Below are positions 44,207 through 56,660 of a stretch of DNA of 64,000 nt, one piece after another. Every line of letters starts with the position of its first letter. Position 1 is the stretch's first letter. The notes under the pieces were generated by a model. That model was not told the DNA's origin and ran no database searches. It saw nothing but the letters and a program-made list of their open reading frames with translations. Made by a program: the position numbers and the translations under genes. Origin of the DNA: Narthecium ossifragum (taxonomy: Eukaryota; Streptophyta; Magnoliopsida; Dioscoreales; Nartheciaceae); NCBI GenBank assembly GCA_963920575.1, contig OY986969.1:3668001-3732000 (forward strand), in the 5' to 3' direction.

Positions 44207-44739
44207 TCAGTTTGACAGAGTACCAAGGATGCTTTAAGTATCATACTAGACATGAACCATCTTAAATACCTTTCCACACACCAAAAAAAAAAACTTAACA
44301 ACGCCAAGATTTTTAATCGCCAGGATTGAGCCCTATTTACCTAATCAATAACATGACAGTCACATTGAAGCTGGGAAGAGGACACCCAACTGAACAGGGA
44401 AAACATATTTTGCAGCACGAGGTAGACTTCCCATATCTGTATCACCTCAATTCAAAGGCTCAATTTCACAAAATAGGCACAGCCATATAAAGCCAGATGA
44501 AGCTGTAACATGTTCGAGGACTTGGCCAGTAAAACTTATTTCAATGACAGGGAAAAGAATAAAGCTTACATGGTGATGATTTAGGCGTGATTTTAGCTCT
44601 TATATCCACTGGCTTTTCCATGTTTGCATGGCTTCCCTTAACCGTCTTATGAGCTGATGATGGTCTCTTGTCGTTCTTAGATGATCCAAACAGCGAAGCA
44701 GCTAATCTCTGCTTCTCAGCTGAAACTCCGTTTGCTGTA
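44207..44739. other. Segment deleted from block A
   Basis: These 533 bases are present only in B. TGTA occurs at both edges (44203-44206 and 44736-44739) and once at the A junction (13295-13298), as for microhomology-mediated deletion. The deletion removed part of the AP-4 epsilon-like exon in A. Confidence 0.85.
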
Positions 44740-45164
44740 CTCTGGGTCGAAGTTGAGCTGCTAGGTGTAGCAGGGGATGAGAAGGTAGGTTTTCCCCACT
44801 TTTTCTGAACACCGTCGGGGCGAAGCTTAAGACTCATGTCTGCAGACAAGGCCTCTGGATGGATGAGACACCATCTTGGTAGGTTGTTGAGTTTCACTAG
44901 CATAAGCTGACTGAGGCAATGGAACTACATCAGATGACGGTGCAGCAGAGCTTGAGGGAATATTCACTGAAGGTGCAGGTTTTGGGAGCTCATATGCCTC
45001 AAATTTCAGAGCATGACTCGGAGTATCATGCTGGTCTCGACTTCTAAAGTTGCCAATGTCGAACATTCCAGAACATTCACTATCAGGTCAGGTGCATAGG
45101 GCCTGGCACCCTTTTCTAAGGACTGCTGCACAAAGCTGCTTAGAAACGAGAGGCTTTTATCGAT
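44571..45164 (-). pseudogene. AP-4 complex epsilon-like 3' exon fragment (copy B)
   Basis: This is a longer copy of 13299-13718. Beyond SLKLRPDGVQKKWGKP it continues EKQRLAASLFGSS and KNDKRPSS, as in the C-terminal tail of plant AP-4 epsilon. It ends at a donor-like CAT|GTAAGC near 44570. The frame switch shared with A lies near 44870-44910. A 5-base tandem duplication (CAGGT twice, near 45085) adds a second break private to B. No further exons precede the duplication boundary at 45535. Confidence 0.65.
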
Positions 45165-45535
45165 CTGCAAGTAGAACATATGATATCAGCAAACAGGCGA
45201 GCAAAAATGAGCCATCACATTATTACAGGACTAAATACATGAAATAGGCATAGAACATAGGAATCGTAAGAGAAAACATGGTGCTCATAAAAATATTTTT
45301 TGCAGCTTAACCTAAAAATTTACTTACTGAAAGAAACAAATCAGCTTGCTCATAATGACAATGGGCACAGACCATATAAAGTTACCAACTAGGTATAGTC
45401 TTCTACATGCATCCAGTACCCCATAGTAATCCACCACTTACAATCCAACCAAGCCTTTTCAATTACTCGTCATAACCCCTTACTTATAACTATTTATTTT
45501 AATGTAAAACCTTTTCTTCAGCCCAATGCTTTATA

Positions 45536-45627
45536 AAGCCCTAAAAGCTCTGTTCCCAACCAGAGTGCCTGCTAAGAGATACAAGGAATACTCCCTCAAA
45601 AACCCTTCACAAAACTAATGTCACCAT
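45536..45627. other. Spacer between block B and the gag-only element
   Basis: No gene is seen. Confidence 0.5.
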
Positions 45628-46437
45628 TGTTAGGTATTTGGCGGGGATGAAACCAAGATGGGAAAGCATCAAAATAGAACAATGAAAGAAGACATCAGAA
45701 TTTAACGTGGAAAACCTTCCGGCAAATTACCGCGAAGGAAAAACCACGGGAAGAGAGAAAACTTCAATATATGAGGAGATTTACAAGACTTGATCTCTCA
45801 ACTCTCACATATAAATCTATCTCAACCCTCTCATATACATTCACTCTAAAATGCCCAATTTTCTATCAAGCCCCCCCGACCTCTCTCTAGGGTTTCTGAT
45901 ATCAAGGCCTTCTTTCTTCTTCTACGAAGAACTACAGAGAACTCTTTCTATCTTTGCTTTCTCTCAAGCCCTAAGACTTCTCTCTAGGCCTCCCATATGA
46001 GAACCTACGTTCTCCACATTAGGGTTACACACCAACCCTATTTATATCCACTAATTTACCCACACTCGGATTAATCTGGACCATTGATTTTAGCCCGGAT
46101 GCCGCAAAGGATTGATCTTCTTGAATGAAAGGATCGATCCTTTCATTCTGTGGAATAGACCGCCCCAACGATGATCGATCCTCATCCAAACCCGTGCTCT
46201 CTGTCATGGGAAAAACGTCTGCAAAGGATCGATCCTTATAGGGCATAAGATCGATCCTTTTCAACATAGCTCTCTGTCATGATATCCGGACTAAGAGGAT
46301 CAATCCTTTCCAAGCAAAGGATCGATCCTTTGTCTTCCTGCACCTTTGTTTTTCCAACGCCGCGCGTCCTCGTCGCTTCTCGTCGACGTCTCTATGTCTC
46401 TCGATGACGTCTCTCATGGGGACGGATTTTCCCAACA
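45628..46437 (-). repeat. 3' LTR of the gag-only element
   Basis: It is 810 bases and holds GGATCGATCC-type palindromes at about 46105-46330. Confidence 0.93.
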
Positions 46438-46776
46438 AGCTCCCCCTCCCGACTCATGAGAGACCAGAACCCCGTCGAGCTCTTACTAGCTCGGACATTG
46501 CACTCTCCTTGTGCTGCGCTTCTTCAAGTCATTGCGCCTCATGACTCTTGAAGACTCCATCGACCCCATCGACCCCATCGACCCCATCGACCCCATCGAA
46601 CTCTTGATGTCGCAATCAAGACTCGGACCTCCATACACTCTGTCGTGCCACCTATTCGAGCCATTACACCGCATGATTCGGCCTTCATACACTCTGTTGT
46701 GCCACCATACGAGCTATCATACCGCATGACTCGGCCTTTCCGATCACTTCGATCGATCGGAACCCCCATCGTACCT

Positions 46777-47595
46777 CTAGTACGGAAGCTCCCCCGTAAT
46801 GACACACACGTCGCTGTCGAGTGTCACTACGTTGTTGCTTTTCTCATCATCCTCCTTGACCTTCCCATTAGCAAGATCATCCTTGTACTTCCTGCATCGC
46901 CGCTTGATGTGGTCTTCCTTCCCGCAGTAGTAGTAAGTAACTGTCTTTCCTTTGATCCTGTCATCCTTCCCATACGAGCGCTTCCTCTCTACCACATGTG
47001 CCTCTGAGACAGGCTCATCTGTTGACCTCTTTCTCAAGGCATTGGAGAGCAGGGCCGCCGTGACTTCCTCTGTCTCTAGGGACTCCTTCTCATAAAGTAA
47101 TGTAGTCACCAGGTGCTCGTAGGAAGGTGGAAGAGACGCCAAAAGGAGGAGGGCCTTGTCTTCATCATCCACTGTAACCTCCACGCTCAGCAACTGTGTG
47201 ATAATCCTATTGAAGGTGTTCAGGTGTTGTATCAGATCTGAACCTTCCTTCATCCTCAAGGTGTGCATCTGTTGTTTCAGGAACAGCTTGTTCGTCAGAG
47301 ATTTGGTCATGAACAAACTCTCTAACCTTGACCACAGCCCTACAGTCGTGTCCTCATTGATGACGTTGTACATGACCTCATCCGCTAGGTAGAGCCTGAT
47401 GGTGCTCACCGCCTTCATCTCGATTTCCTCCCAGCCATCGGCCGTCACGGACTTGGGCTTCTTTCCCTTCAAAGCCTTGTAGAGACCCTGCTGCACCAGG
47501 ATATCCTTCACCCGTTGCTACCACAAGCCGAAGTTGCTTCTCCCATCGTATCACTTAACCTCGAAACGAGAAGCTGAGGCCTTCCCCGCCATCAT
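46777..47595 (-). pseudogene. gag of the gag-only element, two stops
   Basis: The minus-strand ATG at 47595 starts MMAGKASASRFEVK, then a TGA; NFGLW is followed by a TAG; the rest is open for 245 codons to 46777. It reads VKDILVQQGLYKALKGKKP and further copia Gag (UBN2-like) sequence. The zinc knuckle is YYYCGKEDHIKRRC, with Tyr at the first Cys. The C-terminus lies where protease would start. A functional protein is unlikely. Confidence 0.9.
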
Positions 47596-47633
47596 GAACT
47601 GTTAAACCAATGAACATGGCTCCTGATACCACT

Positions 47634-48447
47634 TGTTAGGAATTCGGCGGGGATGAAACCAAGATGGGAAAGCATCAAAATAGAACAATGAAAGGAGACA
47701 CCAGAATTTAATGTGGAAAACCTTTCGGCAAATTACCGCGAAGGAAAAACCACGGGAAGAGAGAAAACTTCAATATATGAGGAGATTTACAAGACTTGAT
47801 CTCTCAACTCTCACATATAAATCTCTCTCAACCCTCCCATATACATTCACTCTAGAATGCCCAACTTTCTATCAAGCCCCCCAGACCTCTCTCTAGGGTT
47901 TCTGATATCAAGGCCTTCTTTCTTCTTCTACGAAGAACTACAGAGAACTCTCTCTATCTTTGCTTTCTCTCAAGCCCTAAGACCTCTCTCTAGGCCTCTC
48001 ATATGAGAACCTACATTCTCCACATTAGGGTACACACCAACCCTACTTATATCCACTAATTAACCCACACTCGGATTAATCTGGACCATTGATTTTAGCC
48101 CGGATGCCGCAAAGGATCGATCTTCTTGAATGAAAGGATCGATCCTTTCATTCCGTGGAATAGATCACCCCGACGATGATCGATCCTCTTGAGGATGAGG
48201 ATCGATCATCCAAACCCGTGCTCTCTGTCATGGGAAAAACGTCGGCGAAGGATCGATCCTTATTGGACATAAGATCGATCATTTGCAACATAGCTCTCTG
48301 TCATGAGATCCAGACTAAGAGGATCGATCATTTCCAAGCAAAGGATCGATCCTTTGTTTTCCTGCACCTTTGTTTGTCCAACGCCGTGCGTCCTCGTCGC
48401 TTCTCGTCGACGTCTCTCGATGACATCTCTCAGGGATTTTCCCAACA
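47634..48447 (-). repeat. 5' LTR of the gag-only element
   Basis: It is 814 bases, TG...CA, next to the primer site, and holds GGATCGATCC palindromes at about 48115-48355. Confidence 0.93.
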
Positions 48448-48452
48448 ACCAT

Positions 48453-48943
48453 CGCCACCTCAGATCACCCTCCATCTTCTCGGCCATCATTGCACACTAT
48501 CACATCCATTTCCTCAACAATTAACCCGTGTAGACCCTTGGTCATCATACCGTCCTCAAAGTCACCACCTCCCACCTTCGAGGATTCACTAACTTTAATA
48601 ATGTCACGGCTTGATTTGTTCCCACCCCCACCTCTCTAGTCAATCCTCAATCGCAATCTCCATCCAAGCAACCCACCTGCATACTTTAATCAACTAGCCA
48701 AAGGCTTATAATTAATTAACACAAGAGGGATTAAAGAGAACAACCTAAGCAAAATGAGAGGATGATTTTATTTTTTAATTTAGTTAGCCAACCTAATTAG
48801 GGCTAAATGACAGGTTCACTGCATCAATACCCTTCGTGATACTGGCTCACGTGCCAACCCTCATTAACTGAGGATAAATAACACTTTGCAATATTATAGT
48901 CAGCCTCAACACACTCAAGAACTTGGGGAAAAGAAGAATATGG
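48453..48943. other. Spacer between two retroelements
   Basis: It continues the sequence interrupted by the gag-only element. No gene is seen. Confidence 0.5.
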
Positions 48944-49378
48944 TGTTGGAATTTTCTTAATAGGGTTTTCATTAATTGTTAGTTGATTTGGTTTGATTAA
49001 AACCGGTCTGAATACAAGATCCAATGAGATAGGCTCGATAAGTCCACTATTGTTAAGTGATCAAATTAATGGGTTTGAGCACACCACGTATTATTTATGA
49101 TGTGGTTGAGACGGCTAAGTGTAGGCCTAATTGGATTCAGTGTTTGTCCTTGATGGGAGGACTTACTGGATGTCTATAAATAGGCTAGGTCCCCTCTCCA
49201 CTCCTTGTTTCTGGCTTGTCCCATCGAGAGCCGTCGTATTGGAAAGAGGAGAAGGAGAGGAAGACCTAGACCTCTGAAGTTCTTTGGGATCTTCATGGCG
49301 ATCAACACAGATATGTTTTATTTTAGTTAATCATGGTATTCTAATATTCATATACGAGATCCTGGAAATTATCTTACA
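48944..49378 (+). repeat. Left outer LTR of the palindrome
   Basis: TGTTGGAATTTTC...ATCTTACA, 435 bases. TATAAATAGG near 49176. Confidence 0.92.
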
Positions 49379-49380
49379 TG

Positions 49381-49394
49381 TGGTATCAAGAGCA
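49381..49394 (+). other. Primer binding site of the left arm
   Basis: TGGTATCAAGAGCAG lies two bases after the LTR, of tRNA-iMet type. Confidence 0.85.
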
Positions 49395-49579
49395 GTCGTA
49401 TATGGATTTAGAATCCTTAATATTTTTTTTGTGTTTGATCCTTAAATCTTTGATCTACAAGTTATGGGCATACCTATTGGTTGTTTTCCGCATTATGTTA
49501 ATCAATAGGTGAGATTTTAATTTTTCCGGAATTTAAGGAGTTTTTCTTTTTAATTTTCCGGATTCGAGATGTACATAAT

Positions 49580-50100
49580 AATAAAAGAGAGTTTTTTTTT
49601 TTTGGGTTTGAGGTTGGCCGCCGGCCAACCCCATCGAGATTGGTGGTCTCCGACCACCCAATCCGCGCCCAACACCACCTGAGGGCCGTCGTCTCCAGCA
49701 GCTCAATCGTCGGAGGACGGAGCGGCGGATCCCGGCGGCACCTCCGCCTCCTCTCTTTTGGAGTTTTTTTTTTTGGGTCAGAGGTTGGTTGCCGGCCAAC
49801 TCCATTGCTTGGTGGCTGTCGGCCACCCAATCCGGCCCCAACATCGTCGCGGCGTCTCCGGCGACGGCGACGACGGAGATCGGCGTGCGGGGGGCGGTGC
49901 GGAGCTCTCGAGGTCCCGCGGTCTCTCTCTCCCGCGCTCTCTCTCCCTCTGTCTCAGACCTTCGCCGTCGTGTCCTCACCGGCCTTTTCTCTGGCGTCGG
50001 GGCCGAGCGGCGATTCAGATCCGTCCTTGGCCGGATCGGGGCGCAGCCGGTTGCAGCGGCGGCGGCGGCGGCGAAACCCTAAGTTTCGCTCGTCCCGCAT
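49580..50100 (+). repeat. GC-rich duplicated leader block, left arm
   Basis: GGTTGGCCGCCGGCCAACCC and about 150 following bases are repeated near 49783 in diverged form. The matching block in the right arm is about 57770-58430. Open frames here are low complexity. It looks like captured leader sequence. Confidence 0.65.
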
Positions 50101-50599
50101 GAACGGAGGGGATGAGGATTAACGGGTTCGGGTCCACTTAGAATCCGACCCGAACCCACTAGCTTTAACAAACCCGGTTACATATGTGCTGCAGTTTTTG
50201 CATAAAAGCCCTTGCACTATTGATATTTACAACTTTCTGGTTAGTGCTTTATTGACAGCTTTTAGCTAACTTTTCCTGAAGTTTCTGAAATTGCATTTAA
50301 GTCCTTTTAGGGGCCTGTTTGTGACAGCTTTACTTAAATTGCTATATTTACGTCATTTTCTATCTGATTTGATCATGGTCAGAGTCATTGGACTCCTTGA
50401 ACTGAGAGGAACATCATGGATATGTTTCTCATGTGAAATTAGCTAATGTTAAAAGATTGATTTAGCTTTCGCTGATTGTTTATAAGCTTATATTTAAAGT
50501 GTAAATTTTGTTTTGAGGTGCATGTTGTTTAGTACCTCATTTGTTGTCGTAAGCATACATATTGTTTAGTATGCATGTTGTTATGGACAATATTGTATG

Positions 50600-51240
50600 T
50601 ATATCCCGGTTTAAGGAAGTTTCCATGAGCCAAGGTTGATGGTTTCCACCAAAGTGGTCTATTAACCGAAACTTATGGATATTTTCTTATCCTTTTGTTA
50701 CGGGATGCTCTGAGTTATGGTATGCAATTGTCTGCCCAAAGGGGGCGGTTGTGTATTATAATTTTAGAGTTATGAAGTTTCAGTTAGAGGTACATTAGTT
50801 AAGAGGGCCTGTCTGCTCAAAGGGGATAGGTTTCTGGAAACTTAGTGTATTCTCATTAATGAACTTTATGGAAGGGAGGACCTATAACATGCAACATTCT
50901 CTGCCCAAAGGGGAGACTGTTGTGATGTATTGGACTCTCTTATAGAAATATATCATTTGGTTATTGGATATATTTTAGTCATTGCCCAGATTGATTGACA
51001 TATTGCACTCTCGTTGTCTGAACTGGCTTCTCTATTTGTCATCTTATGAAGTGTCAGTCAGAGATATGCTAGTTTAGAGGGCCTGTCTGCCCAAAGGGGA
51101 TAGGTTTCTCGAAAACTTGGTCTATTCTCATAGATGAACTTCATGAAAGAGAGAACCTATAGCATGCTGCATTCTCTGCCCAAAGGGGAGATTGTGGTGA
51201 TGTATTGGACTCTTTTCATGAAATATCATTAGGAGACCGT
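50600..51240 (+). repeat. Leader repeats with TGCCCAAAGGGG, left arm
   Basis: The motif CTGCCCAAAGGGGA occurs about six times between 50728 and 51185, with two longer direct repeats round it. The right arm has the same set inverted at about 56200-56660. Confidence 0.8.
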
Positions 51241-51449
51241 ATATTTCAGTGTTTGAAATGATTGCCTTTGTTGCATTCATATTTGAATATCTTTTACTAA
51301 GCATAAGGATGATGTTCGCATTGATGTCATGACTGGTTCTGATTATAATAATGTGAAGCAAAATTGTTGAATTTGTTCTGAAATTATTGATATATGTATA
51401 AACATAGCCTTGCAAGTTAGTAAAACTTGTAAGTTATTTATGAGAGCAC

Positions 51450-54026
51450 CCCTAACAGGATGACTTGACTGCGAGATGATAAAGATCTATCTAACATACT
51501 TTGCATGATTGTTGTGAAAAAGATCTATTTTTGAACATCTCATGAGTAGTCAAGCCTATGACGAAAAAAGCCAAAGAGTTTGTTGCGGTAAGCCATAGAT
51601 TCAGTGTCTAATAAAACTTGAGCTATGAGCCTAATGGGTGAACTGTCAGTTATATGTATGACAGTCTTTTTTGGCATATCTTGAAATACCGCTCATGTTT
51701 AGACCATTGGCACGTCTTTAGCATTGTTATGCATCATCACTTTATTGTTGATCATATCTTGAGCTGTTTAGCTTTTGAGTTTAGCCAACTCAAAACTGCC
51801 TACAATAGCCAAACTGAGTCTCGGGATGTGAATTTTTCTCATTTATGCGTGCCCTAATGGAAGTTAAACTCCATATTGAAAGGGAGTGTAACTATTTTGC
51901 TTGTACTCCAATCTAAAATCATTTTCCATCATAAGGATGGGGAGAATTTAGATAGTCAAAGCCTTTTTGCTCCGAAATGTTGTCGGGACTTTAAGAAAGA
52001 TGGTACTGGTCAGACTCATAACATGGGAGGTCCTAAAGCTGCCAATTAGAAAAATGTCAAATGTTTCTTCCATAGGAAGAGAGGTCATAAGAGACGCGAG
52101 CGCACCGGATTCAAGTTTTTGTTAGAAAAGGAAATATAGAAGGTAACACACTTGCCTACGGTTGCTATGAATCCAATTTGATTAATGTACCATTAAATTC
52201 TTGATGGATTGATAGTGGGACTACTATTCATGTTGCAATGTTTTCTTATGAGATTCACTGACAAACGGAGGCAAGTGATGGTGAAGCCAAACTTAGAGTT
52301 GGAGATGATATTTAAGTCCAAGTAGAGTTCAAAGGCACAGCTTAAATCTGATGACACGTTTTGAGCTTCTTTAGAAAACACATTTCATGCATTGTCACTT
52401 AGACAAATTTTGATTTCTTCTTCCCTGCTTGATAGATCTGAATATTGTGTCAATTTTTGATAATGGTAAGGTCTAGTTATATTTGAACTCTCAGATTGTT
52501 GGTCACTATGTGCTATCTAATTATCTTATATAGTTTATGTTTGGCATGTTACCTTAAATATTGATAATGTTGTGTCTAATAGACCTCTAATTAGACAAAA
52601 GTCTTGTAAATTATGTCATATTCGTTTGAGTCATATTTCTAGGGAGAGGATTGAAAGATTGGTTAGAAATGATATTCTACCACCTCTTGTTTTTGGAGAC
52701 CTAGATTTACGTGTTGACTGTATTAGAGGTAAATTGACCAAAACTTAGATGAAAGGTGCAGCTCGCAGTGTAGACCTCTTGGAAACGATTCAACTGACAT
52801 CTATAGATCTCATTCGTGTACTCTGTATAGTAATAAATATTTTATTACATATAGTAATGAGTTCTCTCGTTATGGTGGTGAGTATTATGGCATGCATGAT
52901 ATTTCCAGGAAGCATGAAGGACTGTTTGCCAAATACTTGCATGAATGTGGGATTGTTGCCTAGCATACCATGCTTGGAAGTCCTTAACATAAGCATTCAG
53001 CTGTAGGCTGGTAGGAAAGCCCAGTTTGAACCACTTTTATGTCCGGGGTTGTCCTGCAGTGGTTATAATCGGTCTTATGAGCATTAGTTGTTTTTTCATT
53101 GCCTATCTAAATCATTCTAAAGTATATTTGTTTTGTCTTACCTATGGCGCAAGACTAGTTCAATTCTTGACAATGGGATTCATAGAGGTAGATATTGCTA
53201 ATATATGTTATCCTCAATTAGCAAATGAGCATGACCTGAATGATTCTATCTCTATTCCTTTTGCATGTTTCATAAGAGAATATTCTATCTCTTTCCAACA
53301 TTGTGCCTCTATATCTATAATTGATTCAAATTATTCCGGATTTAGTTCTGCCTTATTCTACTCGAGTCTCTTGGACTTCATAACTTGTTCCGCATATAGA
53401 TGTTAGAAGATCTAAGAGACAGAAAAGGATGTATTTCAGATGGATACTATGTTTTATTCATGGGAAGAATAACTTTGACATAGGTACAGTTTGTTATATA
53501 TAACCTATGGTACAGTCGCTAGCATTCAATCTAACTTTTGGTTAGATGAGAGATCACTAGACTTTTACTAGAATAAAAATTTCTCACATGTTGTTGCTAC
53601 ATATTCTTTTGAATCATTATGATCTTAGTAGCAGTGAGACTCAATACAATTTTCATTGGGTGGCAATGGTTGATCTAGTGGCTATTTCAATTGTTTGGAT
53701 AAGTGCATATAGGATATATGTTTTTAGATCGGTGGGAGGAACTTTATCTTTCTTGTCCTCCATGTTGACATATTGATTGGATTTAATTATTGAGCTTGAT
53801 TTGTGAGACCCATACATATATATCTTTGACAGGAAAGACCTTGATGCATCCTGTGTATTATTGGTTTTTCCTAAAAGTCTTATATAGACCGCATACTTAA
53901 CCAATTTAGTATTGGCAATTGAAAACCATATGTTGGAGAGGATAGAGCAGTCTTTCAACTTCTTTATCTATATATGTTGAGTTGACATTTTGTTATGGGG
54001 GTTGCTATACATGCCATGTTGATATA
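51450..54026 (+). pseudogene. gag-pol remains of the left arm
   Basis: Fragments in changing frames are recognisable: Gag (MSLMGELSV near 51630; EFSQLKTAYN near 51777), a damaged zinc knuckle (near 52055), a protease-like WIDSG (near 52210), integrase (KGAARSVDLLE near 52752; a YYGMHD-type segment near 52885), and a reverse-transcriptase-like tail to about 53960. Many stops and shifts: no protein is possible. Confidence 0.82.
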
Positions 54027-54104
54027 GAATTTTATTTCAGAATTTATAATTGTTGACACCACTTCTGGACCGTTGGTTAATTATTGCAATAAAACTCCAG
54101 GAAT

Positions 54105-55950
54105 TTTCTCTTATGAAACATGCAAAAGGAATGGAGATAGAATCATTCAGGTCATGCTCATTTGCTAATTGAGGATAACATATATTAGCAATATCAACCT
54201 CTATGAATCTCATTGTCAAGAATTGAACTACTCTAGTGCCACAGGTAAAATAAAACATATATACTTTAGAATGATTTAGATAGGCAATGAAGAAACAACT
54301 AATGCTCATAAGACCGATTATAACCACTGCAGGACAACCCCGGACATAAAAGTGGTTCAAACTGGGCTTTCCAACCAGCTTACAACAAAATGATTATGCT
54401 AAGGACTTTCAAGCATGGTATGTTAGGCAACAATCCCACATTCACGCAAGTATTTGGCAAACAGTCCTTCATGCTGCCTTGAAATATCATGCCTGCCATA
54501 ACACTCACAACCATAACGAGAGAACTCATTACTAAATGTAATAAAATACAAAGTACACAAATGAGATCCATAGATGTCAGTTGAATTGTTTCCAAGAGGT
54601 CTACACTGCGAGCTGCACCTTTCATCTAAGTTTTGGTCAATTTACCTCTAATACAGTCAACACATAAATCTAGGTCTCCAAAAACAAGAGGTGGTAGAAT
54701 ATCATTTCTAACCAATCTTTCAATCCTCTCCCTAGAAATATGACTCAAACAAATATGACATAATTTAGAAGACTTTTCTCTAATTAGAGGTCTTTTAGAC
54801 ACAACATTATCAATATTTAAGGTAACATGCCAAATATAAATTATATAAGCTAATTAGATAGCACACAGTGACCAACAATCTGAGAGTTCAAATATAACTA
54901 GAACTTACCAGTATGTAAATTGACACAATATTCAGATCTATCAAGCAAAGGAAGAAATCGAATTTTGTCTAAATGACAATACATGAAAGGTGTTTTCTAA
55001 ACAAGCTCATAATATGCCATTAGATTTAAGCTAATTGTGCCTATGAACTCTACTTGGACTTAAATATCATCTCCAACTCTAAGTTTGGCTTCACCATCAC
55101 TTGCCTCCGTTTGCCAGTGAATCTCATAAAAAATCATTGCAACATGAATAGTAGTCCCACTATCAATCCATCAAGAATATAATGGGACATTAATCAAATT
55201 GGATTCATAGCAACCATGGGCAAGTGTGTTACCTTCTATATTTACTTTTCTAACCAAAACTTGAATCCGGTGCACTCGCGTCTCTTATGACCTCTCTTCT
55301 TACGGAAGAAACATTTGACATCTTTCTAATTGGCAGCTTTAGGACCTCCCTTGTTATGAGTCTGACCAGTACCATCTTTCTTGAAGTCCCGACAAGATTT
55401 CGGAGCAAAAAAAAACTTAGACTATCTAAATTCTCCCCATCCTTATGATGGAAAAAGATTTTAGATAGGATTACAAGCAAAATAGTTACACTCCCTTTCA
55501 ATATGAAGTTTAACTTCCATTAGGGCACATAAAAATGAGAAAAATTCACATCCCAAGACTTAGTTTGGCTATTGTAGGCAGTTTTTTTTTGAGTTGGCTA
55601 AACTCAAAAGCTAAACAACTCAAGATATGATCAACAATAAAGTGATGATGCATAACAATGCTAAAAACGTGCCAATGGTCTAAACATGAGCCGTTTTCAA
55701 GATTTGCCAAAAAAAAAAAAACACCGTCATACATATAACTGACAGTACACCCTTTAGGCTCACAGCTCAAGTTTTATTAGACACTGAATCTACGCCTTAC
55801 CGCAACAAACTCTTTGGCATTTTTCGTAAAAGGCTTGACTACTCATGAGATGTTCAAAAATTAGATCTTTTTCACAACAATCATGCAAAGCATGTTAGAT
55901 AGATCTTTATCATCTCGCAGTCAAGTCAGCCTGTTAGGGGTGCTCTCATA
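54105..55950 (-). pseudogene. gag-pol remains of the right arm
   Basis: It mirrors the left arm on the minus strand: integrase pieces at 54105-54650 (KGAARSVDLLE again), knuckle and protease region near 55100-55330, and Gag near 55500-55950. It stops where the left arm runs on into reverse transcriptase. Confidence 0.82.
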
Positions 55951-56199
55951 AATAACTTACAAGTTTTACTAACTTGCAAAGCCATGTTTATACATATATC
56001 AATAATTTCATAACAAATTCAACAATTTTGCTTCACATTATTATAATCAGAATCAGTCATGACATCAATGCGAACATCATCATTATGCTTAGTAAAAGAT
56101 ATTCAAATGTGAATGTAACAAAGGCAATCATTTCAAATACTGAAATATACGGTCTCCGAATGATATTTCAGGAAAAGAGTCCAATACATCACCACAATC

Positions 56200-56660
56200 T
56201 CCCCTTTGGGCAGAGAATGCAGCATGTTATAGGTTCTCTCTTTCATGAAGTTCATCTATGAGAATAGACCAAGTTTTCGAGAAACCTATCCCCTTTGGGC
56301 AGACAGACCCTCTAAACTAGCATATCTCTGACTGACACTTCATAAGATCACAAATAGAGAAGCCAGTTCAGACAACGAGAGTGCAATATGTCAATCAATT
56401 TGGACAATGACTAAAATATATCCAATAACCAAATGATATATTTCCATAAGAGAGTCCAATACATCACAACAGTCTTCCCTTTGGGCAGAGAATGTTGCAT
56501 GTTATAGGTCCTCTCTTCCATAAAGTTCATTAATGAGAATACACTAAGTTTCGAGAAACCTATCCCCTTTGGGCAGACAGGCCCTCTTAACTAATGTACC
56601 TCTAACTGAAACTTCATAACTCTAAAATTATAATACACAACCGCCCCCTTTGGGCAGGCA
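56200..56660 (-). repeat. Leader repeats with TGCCCAAAGGGG, right arm
   Basis: Inverse of the set at 50600-51240. Confidence 0.8.

Larger units (their letters stand above)
28591..45535. repeat. Segmental duplication, block B
   Basis: This is the second copy of block A in the same orientation. Private insertions are 30554-32166 (MITEs and satellite), 33595-34746 (hAT), 36605-37759 (solo LTR) and 38523-43257 (copia-2). It keeps 44207-44739, which A has deleted. Its left limit is uncertain because A begins at the window edge. Confidence 0.92.
45628..48447 (-). mobile_element. Gag-only non-autonomous copia element, minus orientation
   Basis: LTRs of 810 and 814 bases (TGTTAGG...CCCAACA on the plus strand) flank a 1.2-kb interior. 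The target duplication is ACCAT (45623-45627 and 48448-48452). The primer site TGGTATCAGGAGCC reads on the minus strand near 47618-47632. A purine tract reads on the minus strand near 46438-46455. Only gag is present, so this is a TR-GAG type derivative that would need pol from another element. Confidence 0.93.

Noticed and set aside
47618..47632. tRNA-like sequences at element starts
   Set aside because: These are primer binding sites complementary to tRNA-iMet; I found no complete tRNA or rRNA gene in the window.
49533..50122. Open frames near the left arm of the palindrome
   Set aside because: Low-complexity leader; the matching right-arm block is rearranged, so no protein is conserved.
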